A DNA stretch of 64,000 nt. It comes from Chrysophaeum taylorii. Taxonomy: Eukaryota; Sar; Pelagophyceae; Pelagomonadales; Pelagomonadaceae. The position numbers and the translations under genes are program-made. Of this stretch, positions 1-9,625 are shown one piece after another. The notes beneath the pieces were generated by a model. That model searched no databases, was not told the DNA's origin, and saw nothing but the letters and a program-made list of their open reading frames with translations. How positions within the stretch are numbered: the stretch's first letter is position 1; every line of letters begins with the position of its first letter. The stretch lies in contig JAQMWT010000466.1 of NCBI GenBank assembly GCA_029834535.1, positions 150,931 to 214,930 of the forward strand. The letters run 5' to 3'.

Positions 1-292
1 GCCGCGGAGTCATCTTTTTCTGCGTGGCCGCGACCAAGGCGTTGCGGTTGACGTACACATAGATTGCCGCGGCGAGCAGCAGCGTTACGAAGAGATTATT
101 CAACGATGAGCCCCCCGACGAGGGGACCTCGTCGTCGGCGGCGCCGACGCTCGAGAGGTACTCCTTGCTAAGCGTACGACTGTACGTGCCGTCGGGATTC
201 TTCTTGAGGCCCGGCCCGGGCGTGAATTTGACCTCGGCGGCGGCCGCCGCCGCCGCCGCCGCCGCCGCGACGAGGACGAGTGCCGAGCACAT
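1..292 (-). CDS. Small signal-peptide/membrane protein, C-terminus off the window
   Basis: The frame opens with ATG at 292 on the minus strand and is still open at base 1, so at least 97 residues are present. The first ~18 residues are a hydrophobic leader that ends in a long alanine run (GCG/GCC repeats, 245-270), which looks like a signal peptide. A polar Gly/Ser/Asp stretch follows, then one hydrophobic segment near residues 70-84 (NLFVTLLLAAAIYVYV) followed by basic residues. This suggests a single-pass ER or endomembrane protein. I do not recognise the family; a small Sec61-beta-like or RAMP-like protein is possible but unproven. The region just upstream is retrotransposon-derived (see the gag fragment). 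Confidence 0.5.
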   Translation of the reverse strand, partial: MCSALVLVAAAAAAAAAAAEVKFTPGPGLKKNPDGTYSRTLSKEYLSSVGAADDEVPSSGGSSLNNLFVTLLLAAAIYVYVNRNALVAATQKKMTPR

Positions 293-640
293 AATATTGA
301 GTGAGGGTAATGTTTCGCCTTGAAAACCAACCAACCCTCTCGAAATCGGGTGTCTAAGAGAGCGAGGGCACGCTTAACATCCTCGTTTAATTCGGGTCGA
401 ACAAGATTATATGACTCTTGATAGAAAAAAAGTCGTTCGAGATCATAACGTGCATCGACTGATAGTTGATGTGTATAATTAACGTGCCAAGTCTTGAGAT
501 GTGCAGGCAAGGCATCTTCGTTAGGCAGATGTAATTCGTTAATTTTCTCGGATTTCCATCTTGAAAAGATGGCATCTACTTCGTTCGTTATCAGGGATTT
601 AACTTTATTCCGGAGTATTCCGGGTTTTGTTTTTTTTAGG
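293..640 (-). pseudogene. Gag fragment of a divergent Copia-like element
   Basis: A minus-strand frame is open through this interval. Its residues align with the Gag of the 12-kb element at 9590-11886: both have ILRN[K/Q][V/I], then [IV]F..WK[ST][ED][KR], then LP....WH, then RPE.N, at nearly the same spacing. Identity is low (about a quarter to a third by eye), so it comes from another, older family. No LTR or pol sequence accompanies it. It ends within about ten bases of the start codon of the gene at 292. Element 1 lies just beyond its far end. Confidence 0.55.
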
Positions 641-677
641 AGAAGTATAGTGGTTTATCAAGGTAGGTTAGAGGATT

Positions 678-993
678 TGCAGAGCATTTAGCAAGCAGTG
701 GTAAGTCACTTGGGAAACCATCCCGTCTCATCATGAACGTCTGGAAGTATTTAATTCGGGGAATGAAAGGGTATGTTCCCTCTGTCCTCAGAACACGACA
801 GGCGGCATCTAGAACTGCACGAGAAAAGGTAAAGTGTATAGTGCTACATACCTCGGGACGCGCTAGACCATGATGATGAGCGTAGGCACAAATCAGAGGA
901 CTATTTGATTGTGTAGAAAGGAAGAAGAAGGGTAAGGAAGAGATCACGTTCTCAACGGACGGATAAGGGTAAGAGGCTGCAGATTTCTGTGCA
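678..993 (-). repeat. Element 1 3' LTR (316 bp)
   Basis: It matches 12410-12737 along its length with scattered substitutions and lacks a 12-bp stretch present there near 12630. The same LTR family flanks element 2 at 45554-45867 and 56356-61718. Confidence 0.92.
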
Positions 994-1003
994 CCCCCTC
1001 GAG
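994..1003 (-). other. Polypurine tract of element 1
   Basis: The sense strand reads CTCGAGGGGG immediately before the TG that opens the 3' LTR. The identical tract precedes the 3' LTR of element 2 (56347-56355). Its position and base composition fit the plus-strand primer of reverse transcription. Confidence 0.75.
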
Positions 1004-1149
1004 ATGTCTTGAGCGCAAGGTGCGACTATAGAGCATCTCTTGAGAAAGATGATGATGAAGAAAAAAGAAGGAAAGAAAGGAGCATACAGTCTTGATGGTC
1101 GCAGAGGTCACATAAGAAGCATCAAGAGCATAGCAGGGTGTCTTTGGGC

Positions 1150-3138
1150 TTAGGACTTGGACTTGGTGGAGCTGAGAGTCGACTTGACGCTTTTGAACAG
1201 AGCATTACGAAACACAGGTACGACAGACAGTGTGTTAAGGCTATCTGAGGTGGTGGACATCGTTACTGGTTCGAGATTATCGGTATCGTCTTCGTCAGCT
1301 TCTGCTCTCAGGTGGTGAACACCAATAGCAGAATGGTGTGGTACCATACGAAACGTGAGTGCAAGTAAAGCATTCAGTATGGATGGCACTATTGAGTCAA
1401 GTTGTAGGGTGTCCAGTTGGTTTTCCAAGAAGTTGGACTCAGCGAACGGATCCGAGAAGATAGAAGAGTCTTCCGATTCACATGCGAAGGGAATGCTTTG
1501 AATACACGAGAGCAACTTATCACGCAGATGATGGAGGTGATCGTCCGGGGAGAAATGGTTGGCGGCATATTGGTCATGAGCTGTAAGAGTTAAGCGAGAC
1601 AGCAACTCTGTGATCTTGTACAGTGTTATGAGCAACACGTGTGCATTTGATGTAGGAGGAAAGAGCTGGTTCTCCAGGGAGGTAATTGAAGCAATGGCAG
1701 CCTGCAGATCTGTGCGCAGAGATAGGTTCTCAGCGCTGAGGGTGTTGACCTTGCGAATATGTAAGCGAAGAGTTTCCTGGAGTTGCTAAACTTGTTGATG
1801 CAAGGCATCGACATCATCAGGCGAGGCAGAAGGAGCAGGGTGTGTCGATCGCGAAGACATTTCCAGAGTAGGTTCTGATGTGGAGAGTGAGTAGTTTAAC
1901 GACGTTTCGGTCAACACATGCTGTGCAAGTAGGGGGTATTTCGCGCTTAGAAAGTGCAGAAAGTCTTGATGTTCTGCCGGAGTATAGGTGGGGCCGAACA
2001 TTACATCCAGGAGTGATGGCGGCTTTGTATCATCTGAGGATGATACGTAGTCGTCAAGATGTTGTGCCCACGATTGGGCAACAGTATTAATCACATGGTG
2101 GTATTTGGAGGGCTTGAACATAGCCTGAGCTTTACGAGCCTGTGTTCGCACGAGAGTTACAAGAAAGTTAAGATGCTCCAGGTGCATCGGAGTAATAAGC
2201 CGAAGATCCAGTGCGAATGGCAGTTGAGTGGTGGAGTCTGTGGCTGCATCGGTTACCGATAAGACTAAATGAGCAAGTGACGGATGTTGCGTTAGACTGC
2301 TAGTCAAGAGAGTATGTAGCTCCTTTGGCAAATGATAAGTGCGTATGATGGTTGCGCGTATATGACCAGCTGAGCACCCATCACAGGAGGATTGGAAGGA
2401 AGTAGCATTGCGTGCACATACGATAGGTTGTATAGGCGCCTGATCGGTGTTGTGACAAGCGCAGCAAATGTTCATGGTGATAGTTGAGATGGGGATGTGA
2501 CCATTCTTCTTATGGTCGTCTGTGTTGAGGTGACTCAGCACTTCAGTGGGGAGTTCACGAGGTGCTTGTGATTTCGAATTATATGTGGCGGAGACAAGGA
2601 ATGTAGGTTGTCCCAAATCGTTGAGGCATTGCGTACAGTAGGATGGCAGAATGAAACGTTCACGTTTGGGGCCTCTGTAGCAGCCAATAGAAGCAATAGC
2701 AGGAGCAGCTTCCCAAAATGTAGGAATGGGTAGGCACATGGATATGAATGTTGTTAGTTCCACAAACAGTGAAAAGTCAGTAGACCGATAGATCGAGTTG
2801 AGTGCCGTAGAGATTTCCGCTCGCATAAAAGAAGAGAGAAAGGGAGTGGCAGGGATACGGAAGTTCTTAGAGAGAGAGATTCCTCGTTCAAACAGGGGAA
2901 AATCCATGTTGAGGCCATCCTGGAGTGTTAGGGATTGTTGTGAAATATGTTCAGCTGGTGTCGGTGAGACAGCAGCAGCCTGGGAGGTAGCAGGAGTAAA
3001 GGTGGTTATGGGTTGTCGCTTTTGAGACAACTTGGGAGAAGGCTCGGCCGTGGAAAGCGAGCGTGGAATTGTCCTTCGAACGACTGGAGAGATGCCACGG
3101 CCACGGCCACGGCCACGGGAGTGCCAAGAAAAAGACAT
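1150..3138 (-). pseudogene. Element 1 extra 3' ORF (ORF3), broken once
   Basis: This ORF lies between RNase H and the 3' LTR, where standard Copia elements carry nothing. The ATG at 3138 opens an Arg-Gly-rich N-terminus (RGRGRGRG). A central domain follows with Cys pairs (YCTQC, CCACH, CDGC) that may bind zinc. Then come the SLNY motif near 1892-1912 and a coiled-coil-like C-terminal part. A stop at 1786 and a frame change split the C-terminal part (to 1150); the copy in element 2 reads through this region (55530-56219), giving roughly 600-660 residues overall. No membrane segment is seen, so it does not look like an envelope protein. An RNA-binding or capsid-accessory role is only a guess. 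Confidence 0.7.
1892..1912 (-). other. SLNY boundary motif, site 5 (element 1)
   Basis: 21-nt repeat, here coding LTETSLNY inside ORF3 between the Cys-rich and coiled-coil parts. Element 2 has the equivalent at 55535-55555. Confidence 0.8.
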
Positions 3139-3206
3139 GAGCGACACTCACACGACACGTACAAAAAAAAATGTGGCAAAAGAAGGTAGGGCCAGGGCTA
3201 GTTTGC

Positions 3207-3227
3207 TAGTTTAACGACGTTGCGGTC
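3207..3227 (-). other. SLNY boundary motif, site 4 (element 1), non-coding position
   Basis: The same 21-nt sequence lies after the RNase H stop codon. In the RNase H frame it would read VTATSLN followed by TAG in place of the Tyr codon. Equivalent to 54230-54250 in element 2, which has the same two stops. Confidence 0.8.
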
Positions 3228-3244
3228 ACTAGGGTTAGGCATCT

Positions 3245-3829
3245 TCAATCCTGTAAAGGATTGTCGTCAGAGGCATGATGCATACCGAGTAGAGAGCGAA
3301 AGGTGGAGAACTCAGCAGCAAGTGGCTTTGTAAAACCATCCGCCACGTTTAGCTTGCCGGGAACATGATGGACTCGTATTTTCTGTAGCGAGATGTACTC
3401 ACGGATTTTAAACCATCTGGTCGACAGTGCCTTGGATCGAGAGGACCCATCTGGGTTATTAGAGGTGTGAACAGCGGCAGCATTGTCAGACAAGAGAGGT
3501 AGGCTTCTGATGAAGCGCATATCTTCAGCAATTGGGTTGTCATTGTCATCGAAGTCAACAGGGTCAGCGGTGTTCTCACCATTAGCATTGTTGACGTAGA
3601 AGGTGGGGTTGACGACAAAGGAGAGTTCCAACAGCAGCTTGCGTAGCCAAACAGCTTCATCAGCACAAATACTGAGGGCAATCAACTCAGCTTCGTGAGT
3701 TGAGCAGGAGACAATCGGTTGAAGTTTGCTTTTCCAACCAATAAGGCAGTTGAAAAGATAGAAGACAAACCCGGTGGTAGATTTCCTATCTTCCTGTGCT
3801 AAGGAAGGGGCGTTGTCAGCGTCAACCAT
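3245..3829 (-). pseudogene. Element 1 RNase H domain
   Basis: This is a Copia-type RNase H. It has ADN (from D-A-D-N-A-P), the family signature DRKSTTGFVFYLFNCLIGW, then SCSTHEAELIALS with the catalytic Glu, a later S.NAAAVH stretch with the third acid, and the C-terminal sequence HHVPGKLNVADGFTKPL. It hydrolyses the RNA of the RNA-DNA hybrid during reverse transcription. A one-base deletion relative to element 2 places a stop (near 3836) between it and the RT frame, so the polyprotein is broken here. The frame ends with TGA at 3245. Confidence 0.88.
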
Positions 3830-3834
3830 GGCAA

Positions 3835-6672
3835 CTAAGGGTCAAACTGTCCAGTAGATACATCCTGCGGTTGGTAGTCGACCACAGTGGATAGATCAAT
3901 TCGATTAGCGGAGACAGTGCGAAGGTGAGCTTCAATGGCATTACCTTTAGGATGGAACCAGAGGCGAAGTGAGCGGTTTTCCGGCTTCTTGAGGTAGCGA
4001 AGCAAATGCTCTAGCATTTGGACGTGAACATACGTGGGTGCATGCATACCACGCGAACATCTGCCCAAGGCTTGCGAGAAGTCAGGTCTGCAGGCAACTT
4101 GCATGAACACCAGCTTGCCAAGGAGGGTGGCAAAGTGCGAATTGATGTACAACTCTGTTTCAGAGCTGGGAGTGCCATCTTTATACTTGAAGGACGATGA
4201 CATAGGATATTTAAGCGGGGTCAGTTGCTGCAAGACTGGGTGATCAGCGAAGAGTTCATCCAGCTTGGCTTGCACATCCAGAGAAATGGAACCGTCAGAT
4301 GTGCGACACACACGCATGCCTAGGAGGGTATGGACAGGTTCAAACTGCTCTACAGCATACCGTTTGTGGAGGGCATCCTGTAGTTCAGTACGAAGAGGGT
4401 CGTCATTGGACACAATAACAATGTCGTCTACAGACAGACTGCATACGACGAACTTAGCATGTGCGGATACTCGAGCATATAGGCAAGAGTCCGAATGCAG
4501 GCGTTTGTAGCCAAGGCTACGGAAGAAGCCGTCTATCTCTTTGTTCCAAAGAGATGGTGATTGCCGAAGTCCATAAAGTGACTTCAGCAGTTTCGGTAGA
4601 CGTCGGCCTTTGTACTTAGCGTCATTGGGGTCGATAAGCTTGATGCCGTCTGGTAACTGAACATAGACGTTGGCATCAATGTCAGACTGAACGAAGGCGT
4701 TCGGGACGTCTGCATGGTAGACAGGCAATTGCTTGTATGGGGCAATAGCTAGTAGTACCCGGATTGCGGTCATGGTGGCCATGGGGCTGAAGGTGCCAAA
4801 GAAATCGGCGCCAAGAGATGCTAGGAAGCCACGTAGCACGAGGCGAGCCTTGTGCTTAACGTATTTGCCTGCAGAGTCTGTTTTAATCTTCAGCACCATC
4901 TTGCTGTCAATAGGACGAGAGACACCGTCGGGTAAGGAAAGTTTGAAGCAGCCAAAGCGGATAATGTCGTGGAGTTCCTTGGCGATGGCCTTGAGGTAGG
5001 CGTGCCTGTTTTCAGGCGACAAACCGTGGAGGCACTTGAGTTTATATTCGTCAATGGAAACGTCCGCTTCTTGGACCTTATATTCGTCAGGACCAACAAT
5101 GGCTGGTGAATTATAGTTTAGCGACATTGCGGTCGAGGCAGTGTGCGCAACTTCGGAATAAGCGGAAACAGCGTCAGTAGGAGTAGTAGAGGCAGATTCC
5201 AGTTGAATATGGATAGTAAGGTCGGTGTGTAAGACCTGGGTGATAAACTCTGTAGAGACCAGAAGGTATTCCTCCAAGTCAGCCAGAGATGCAGAAGTAG
5301 CGCCAAACTCGGAGGAGTTGTGATCAATAAAGCTGGTCGGCGCCAGGTACGTAAGTGCATATTGTAAGGAAGAAGTGCCGAAGGCAGCAGCGTGTTCAGT
5401 GAACGCAGATAAAAGGGGCTGAGGAATGGGGCACGCAGGTGAACCATCAGCAGTTAAAAAGGTTGCAGCTGGGATGCTGGATGCGCACTTGGCGTGGGCG
5501 AAGTAACCATCGACGTGCGGGTAGCGGGCAAGTAAGTCAGTGCGCAACGGGAGAAGAAGACGAGCTAACAACGCATGTTCCCCCTCTGAGCAGATAGCAG
5601 ACCAGAGGATACCACCACGGAGATGAAGGGCGGAGAGGGCGGGAGACTTGAACGTAAGAAAGTGGTGGCGAAGATCCCAGCGGAAATCGGCGAGTTTGCC
5701 ACCAGCGGCTTTGTAAGCACCAATAGTAGACGCTTGTAACCGGGCTTGGATAGTTTTCATAGAAGTGGCCTTGCGGGTGTTGGGCTGTTTGGAACCTGGG
5801 ACAAGAATGAGGTCATCTTGTGCAAAAAGGTCTTTGTAAGAAGGAAGCAAGGGCGGCGGTGACATAGAGCCAGAATCGTCGGCGAGAGTGTTAGAAGAGG
5901 GAGAAGAGGCAGGAGCAGGGGACGAAGAAGGAGCTGAAGGAGGTGGGGAGTGCCCCCTCTGAGGATGAGGAGTCCGTGTCCCCCTCTGAATGACATGGTC
6001 TTGGATAGCGGCGTGGGGTGTGAGCGAGAAAGGCGCGGGAGGAGCGTGAGGCGGAGGAGCAAGTTCAGGATCAGGAGTAGGATGCTGAAGCATGTAGAGG
6101 AATTGCAGCTTGGACGAAACACGAATTTGTCCGTTTTCAGGGTTGAGGACGACGTCAGCGAGATGGTCGACGCGTGGGGAGACGAGCGGGTTTTGCGCGT
6201 TGGCGCAACAGAGATATAAATATTTGCGGCGGCACGGTTCCCACTTGTGGTGTTCATGGGGCTCCAATAGAAGGTAACATTCAGCGCCAAAAATCTTGAG
6301 CATGTCATGTTGGGGAGTGTTGAGTTGGTTGTAGAGTAGCTGTTGCGGACTCAGGATAGCATGATGAATGCGCTCGAGCGTGGCGTTCGGGAGAAGGTTG
6401 TAGCTTTGAACGGTGTGTATCACCGCCCACGGAAACATGATGGCTGGTTCCACGATCTTGGCGCCACGATAGTGAGCATTAAGGAGAGAACGAAGGCGAG
6501 TTGAGGAGGCGGAGGCGATGAAACCGATGGCGGACTCAACTTCAAAGTTAAAGTGGTGCATGTACGGCGGGAAGGCGATGAGTTGAATGCCCTTATCGAC
6601 GCGGTACGGGGAGGTAATGTGCTGGCTAAAGTAGGGCTTGAAGGCATCGGAGTAGAGGGTGCGCATGTGCAC
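3835..6672 (-). CDS. Element 1 Pol: integrase core (part) and reverse transcriptase
   Basis: This long frame (945 codons) begins inside the integrase core. The YSDAF motif (about 6640-6652) supplies the second catalytic Asp and FEVES the Glu. PWAVIHTVQSYNLLPN is the usual post-core Copia sequence. A Pro-rich linker follows, then the SLNY motif at 5114-5134. The RT follows with KARLVLRGF, the first catalytic Asp in HADVPNAFVQ, LYGLRQSP and the active-site box SVDD (near 4425-4440) in place of the usual YVDD. All residues needed for RT activity appear present. The upstream integrase half is in another frame because one T was lost near 6691 relative to element 2. Confidence 0.9.
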   Translation of the reverse strand: MHMRTLYSDAFKPYFSQHITSPYRVDKGIQLIAFPPYMHHFNFEVESAIGFIASASSTRLRSLLNAHYRGAKIVEPAIMFPWAVIHTVQSYNLLPNATLERIHHAILSPQQLLYNQLNTPQHDMLKIFGAECYLLLEPHEHHKWEPCRRKYLYLCCANAQNPLVSPRVDHLADVVLNPENGQIRVSSKLQFLYMLQHPTPDPELAPPPHAPPAPFSLTPHAAIQDHVIQRGTRTPHPQRGHSPPPSAPSSSPAPASSPSSNTLADDSGSMSPPPLLPSYKDLFAQDDLILVPGSKQPNTRKATSMKTIQARLQASTIGAYKAAGGKLADFRWDLRHHFLTFKSPALSALHLRGGILWSAICSEGEHALLARLLLPLRTDLLARYPHVDGYFAHAKCASSIPAATFLTADGSPACPIPQPLLSAFTEHAAAFGTSSLQYALTYLAPTSFIDHNSSEFGATSASLADLEEYLLVSTEFITQVLHTDLTIHIQLESASTTPTDAVSAYSEVAHTASTAMSLNYNSPAIVGPDEYKVQEADVSIDEYKLKCLHGLSPENRHAYLKAIAKELHDIIRFGCFKLSLPDGVSRPIDSKMVLKIKTDSAGKYVKHKARLVLRGFLASLGADFFGTFSPMATMTAIRVLLAIAPYKQLPVYHADVPNAFVQSDIDANVYVQLPDGIKLIDPNDAKYKGRRLPKLLKSLYGLRQSPSLWNKEIDGFFRSLGYKRLHSDSCLYARVSAHAKFVVCSLSVDDIVIVSNDDPLRTELQDALHKRYAVEQFEPVHTLLGMRVCRTSDGSISLDVQAKLDELFADHPVLQQLTPLKYPMSSSFKYKDGTPSSETELYINSHFATLLGKLVFMQVACRPDFSQALGRCSRGMHAPTYVHVQMLEHLLRYLKKPENRSLRLWFHPKGNAIEAHLRTVSANRIDLSTVVDYQPQDVSTGQFDP
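5114..5134 (-). other. SLNY boundary motif, site 3 (element 1)
   Basis: 21-nt repeat coding STAMSLNY between the integrase C-terminal linker and RT. Equivalent to 52329-52349 in element 2. Confidence 0.8.
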
Positions 6673-8836
6673 GTTGAGTTGTGTACGACAAAGTCATACA
6701 CAAAATCCAGAGCTTGAGTGAACTCCGTGGCGTTGGTGGTGCGTGTAAAGTACACCAAGAGAAATTTCGAAATGAGTTCCTTGAAGACGATGATATGTGT
6801 GAAGCCTCCCCATTCGGATGGGATGGTCACATAGCCGCCGTCGCACGCCCAGACTTCGCCGGCTTTGTGAGTTTGCTCAAAAGAAGGCTTGGTCGCATTG
6901 AAATGCTTGTGCGGGTGGCGCTTGTTGTGTGCGATGCAGTCGGTGCATAAGTCGCGATATGGTATGTCAGAAGCAGAGAATCCAGGGCGAGCAAGTACGT
7001 TGGGGGCCTTGGCAGCGACGTTGTCGGGGCAGTGATGCACCCGGTGGAAGCGATTGGCACGTTCTTTGGCATTGAGATATTCGGTGGATCCGTGTGCGAG
7101 GACTTACGAGGAATGGGATGAGCGGGAATATGCCGTTTGCGCCGAACATCGAACTTGAGTTCGGTGTCTAAGGCAGGGGAAGGCGGTGCGTCGTCATCCT
7201 GGTGCGCAGCAGGGTCACTTGGAGGTGCATCCTCATCATCACGAGTAACGAGAGTATCTTCGTAGGACGAAGATATATAGTTTAACGACATTTCGGTCAA
7301 GCAGTTGCTGGAAATAGACATCATAAAAGCTTGTGCCAAAGACAAGGTATCTGTGCTGCACGTGGTGGAAGCTTGATCAACGGTCATGAAATTGGATACA
7401 TAGGATTTCTTCGTCACGGCAGCAGTATGTTGGAAGGTAGGGTCCAACATAAGGGATTTAATATCGGCAACGAGGAGCGAAAGGTGCTTGTACAGAGTGC
7501 TGTACGTACCGGCAGGCAGAGCATTGCTGAGCATGTCACAGCAAAGGTCGTGGCGAAGAGACAAGAGGAAAGATTCCTGTTGTTTGGTGTGGTTGTTAGC
7601 ACGAATCAACTCCGGTCGAGTGGGGTAGCGTAATTTCCCGTTGCGAGGGTCGAGTAAAATAATATTGGCATACCCTCGGACGGTGGGCAATGGAGCAAGC
7701 ATGGAGTGGATTTTAGAGCCGAGTTTGCGGTCACTTCCACGAAGGTACCCTATATAGCGACTATGAGATAAGTGGTGATCTTCCAGAGCAAAATGAGAAT
7801 CCTTGTAGTCGAAAGAGTTGTCGGTGGCCTTGTAGGTAAGGCAGCCAGGCATCACAAGAGAGCATCTGGACAAGAGCTTTTGCATGGCGGTGCCATAGGT
7901 GGCAGCGGAGCCAACTTGAGGAAAGGCTTGGACTATCCACAAGTAACCCCTAAACGGCTCCAAATATATGGACCTGTCCCGGTCGCGGGGGATGTCGGAA
8001 GCAGTGAACGTATACGTGCTTCCAAACGCGTCAATGGAAGCATGATATTGGGTGGCGGCGTTCTCTATGGTGAGGTCGCCGTCAGAATGGTGGCCACCAG
8101 TTAGGAAGTAGGTATTGTGTGATGTTGATGAGGTTGTAAGTAGTAACCTGTGTGACGGTTGGTTAGTTTCGAAAACGGTTATGTAATAGGACACAGGAGT
8201 GGGTGAGTTAGTGTGTAAGCTGGCAAACAAGTTATAGAGGATTGTAAAACCTTGACGTGTATAGGGTAGGTTGCATTGGGTAGCGGCTCCATAGAGGAGC
8301 GTTTAAAGCACAACTGATGATAAGTACACTCGGATTGAACAGAGTGAGTACGTTGCTCGTGAGCCTGTTGTGAGTGAAGGCGAAGCAGTAACATATTGAG
8401 GGATTCAAGGTCAGCCATAGTAAGCTGAACAGAACCTGTGCGAGTAAGGTGCAAACGTTTTAGGAACGGGGATATATGGAGGATCGGGGAACACCCGGAT
8501 CCAGTCTTTGGATACGTGTTTAGGTAGCCAAAGGCGCTTGGGAATAGCTTGTAGATCATCCACGATCTTTAGGAAGGGGCGTGGATGGAGGATAGGCCAC
8601 GACAATAGTTTAATTGGTCCAGTAGAATACCTGCGTGCGATGCATATCCATCTTTCTCTAGATTGGTAGTCGCCACAGAGGTAGGTCGGGAACCTATCAA
8701 CAACATCGACACAGTAATCAAGTGTAGTATGGATAAGATTGGCCACTGTGATGTGGTCTTGATGACAGTACTTATGTGGAGGCGTCATCTCAGCCAGTAG
8801 TACCAAGGGCTGGAGTAGCTTGATGACAGACAACAT
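6673..8836 (-). pseudogene. Element 1 Pol: pre-integrase domain and integrase N-terminal half
   Basis: The part at 7300-8836 matches the segment after the protease in element 2 and includes the Gag-pre-integrase region. After the SLNY motif (7278-7298) comes an acidic linker, then the zinc-binding integrase N-terminus (H-R-V-H-H, LCTDC) and the first catalytic Asp in WACDGGY. Element 1 has single-base deletions near 7095 and 6691, and further frame changes near 8200 and 8450, so no single protein spans it. Element 2 (49502-51703) keeps the integrase stretch in one frame, showing that the breaks are secondary. Confidence 0.85.
7278..7298 (-). other. SLNY boundary motif, site 2 (element 1)
   Basis: 21-nt repeat coding LTEMSLNY between the pre-integrase region and integrase. 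Equivalent to 50161-50181 in element 2. Confidence 0.8.
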
Positions 8837-9625
8837 GCTGTCGAAAAGAGAATCGTCCAGCAGGCTGTGTAAGTCTTCTGTCTTATGCTGTTTTAGTAAA
8901 TTCCTGTTTGTGCAGGGAGGAGTGATCTCAATTATATCACAATAGAATGTGCGCCTTTCCTCTGGTGAGATTAGGTGAAGATGGTTAATAAAGGCGGGGA
9001 GAGATTCAAATAATAATACAGTAGGAAACGGTGGCGTAACATACGAACAAGCGTATCATCAGACTCAACAACAACTTTTACATTGATATTTAAGCCTAAG
9101 TCATTAGTGGCTTGAGACAGGAACGCCGGAGTTGACAAACCAGAACAAAGTAACATGACAGAGGGTTTGCGGAGATTGGACTCTTGTGAGAGAAACACTG
9201 GGCGTGAAAGTAGTCAAGTTAATGGCTGCGTATTTTGCTGAACAAACTTGTTCTGTTTCCGAAGATTGAGAACCAAAGGGCGAATCCACGGGCGATCTGG
9301 TAAAACTCTTTGGAGTAGGTAGTTGTAGTATGCCAGTAGATCCCTGTTTTCATGGTATCGCTTGAGGGGAAATGCGAGGGAACGAAGTTCGAGTTGCTTG
9401 TCGCGAGCGATGTTGTAAGTGAGACAAGGGAGAGCAGGTAAATTAGCTGCTATGTAGTGTATGGGAATACGTACATCTTTGTCTATGCGGCTCGTGACAG
9501 CGCTGAGCTTTGGCTCAGCTCGATCATTGAACACAGTGGTCAGGTTCGTCTGGTTCCACTCGAGCATGCTCAGGATAGCGAGATGTCGGTCATGCACTGG
9601 CTGAAGACATAAACTGAATAACAAT
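8837..9625 (-). other. Segment of element 1 absent from element 2
   Basis: Elements 1 and 2 are collinear up to about 9625 and again from about 8830. Between these points element 1 has ~790 bp where element 2 has ~30 bp (near 48605-48635). The first inter-motif distance is 2,874 bp here against 2,130 bp in element 2, which agrees. The segment contains a 130-codon open frame on the sense strand (9214-9624) that I do not recognise. It interrupts the protease after its active-site region. Whether it is an insertion in element 1 or a deletion in element 2 cannot be told from two copies; the protease continues sensibly in element 2, which favours insertion. Confidence 0.6.

Noticed and set aside
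1150-3138. ORF3 as an envelope gene
   Set aside because: No signal peptide or transmembrane segment; the Cys-pair and coiled-coil layout does not suggest a fusion protein.
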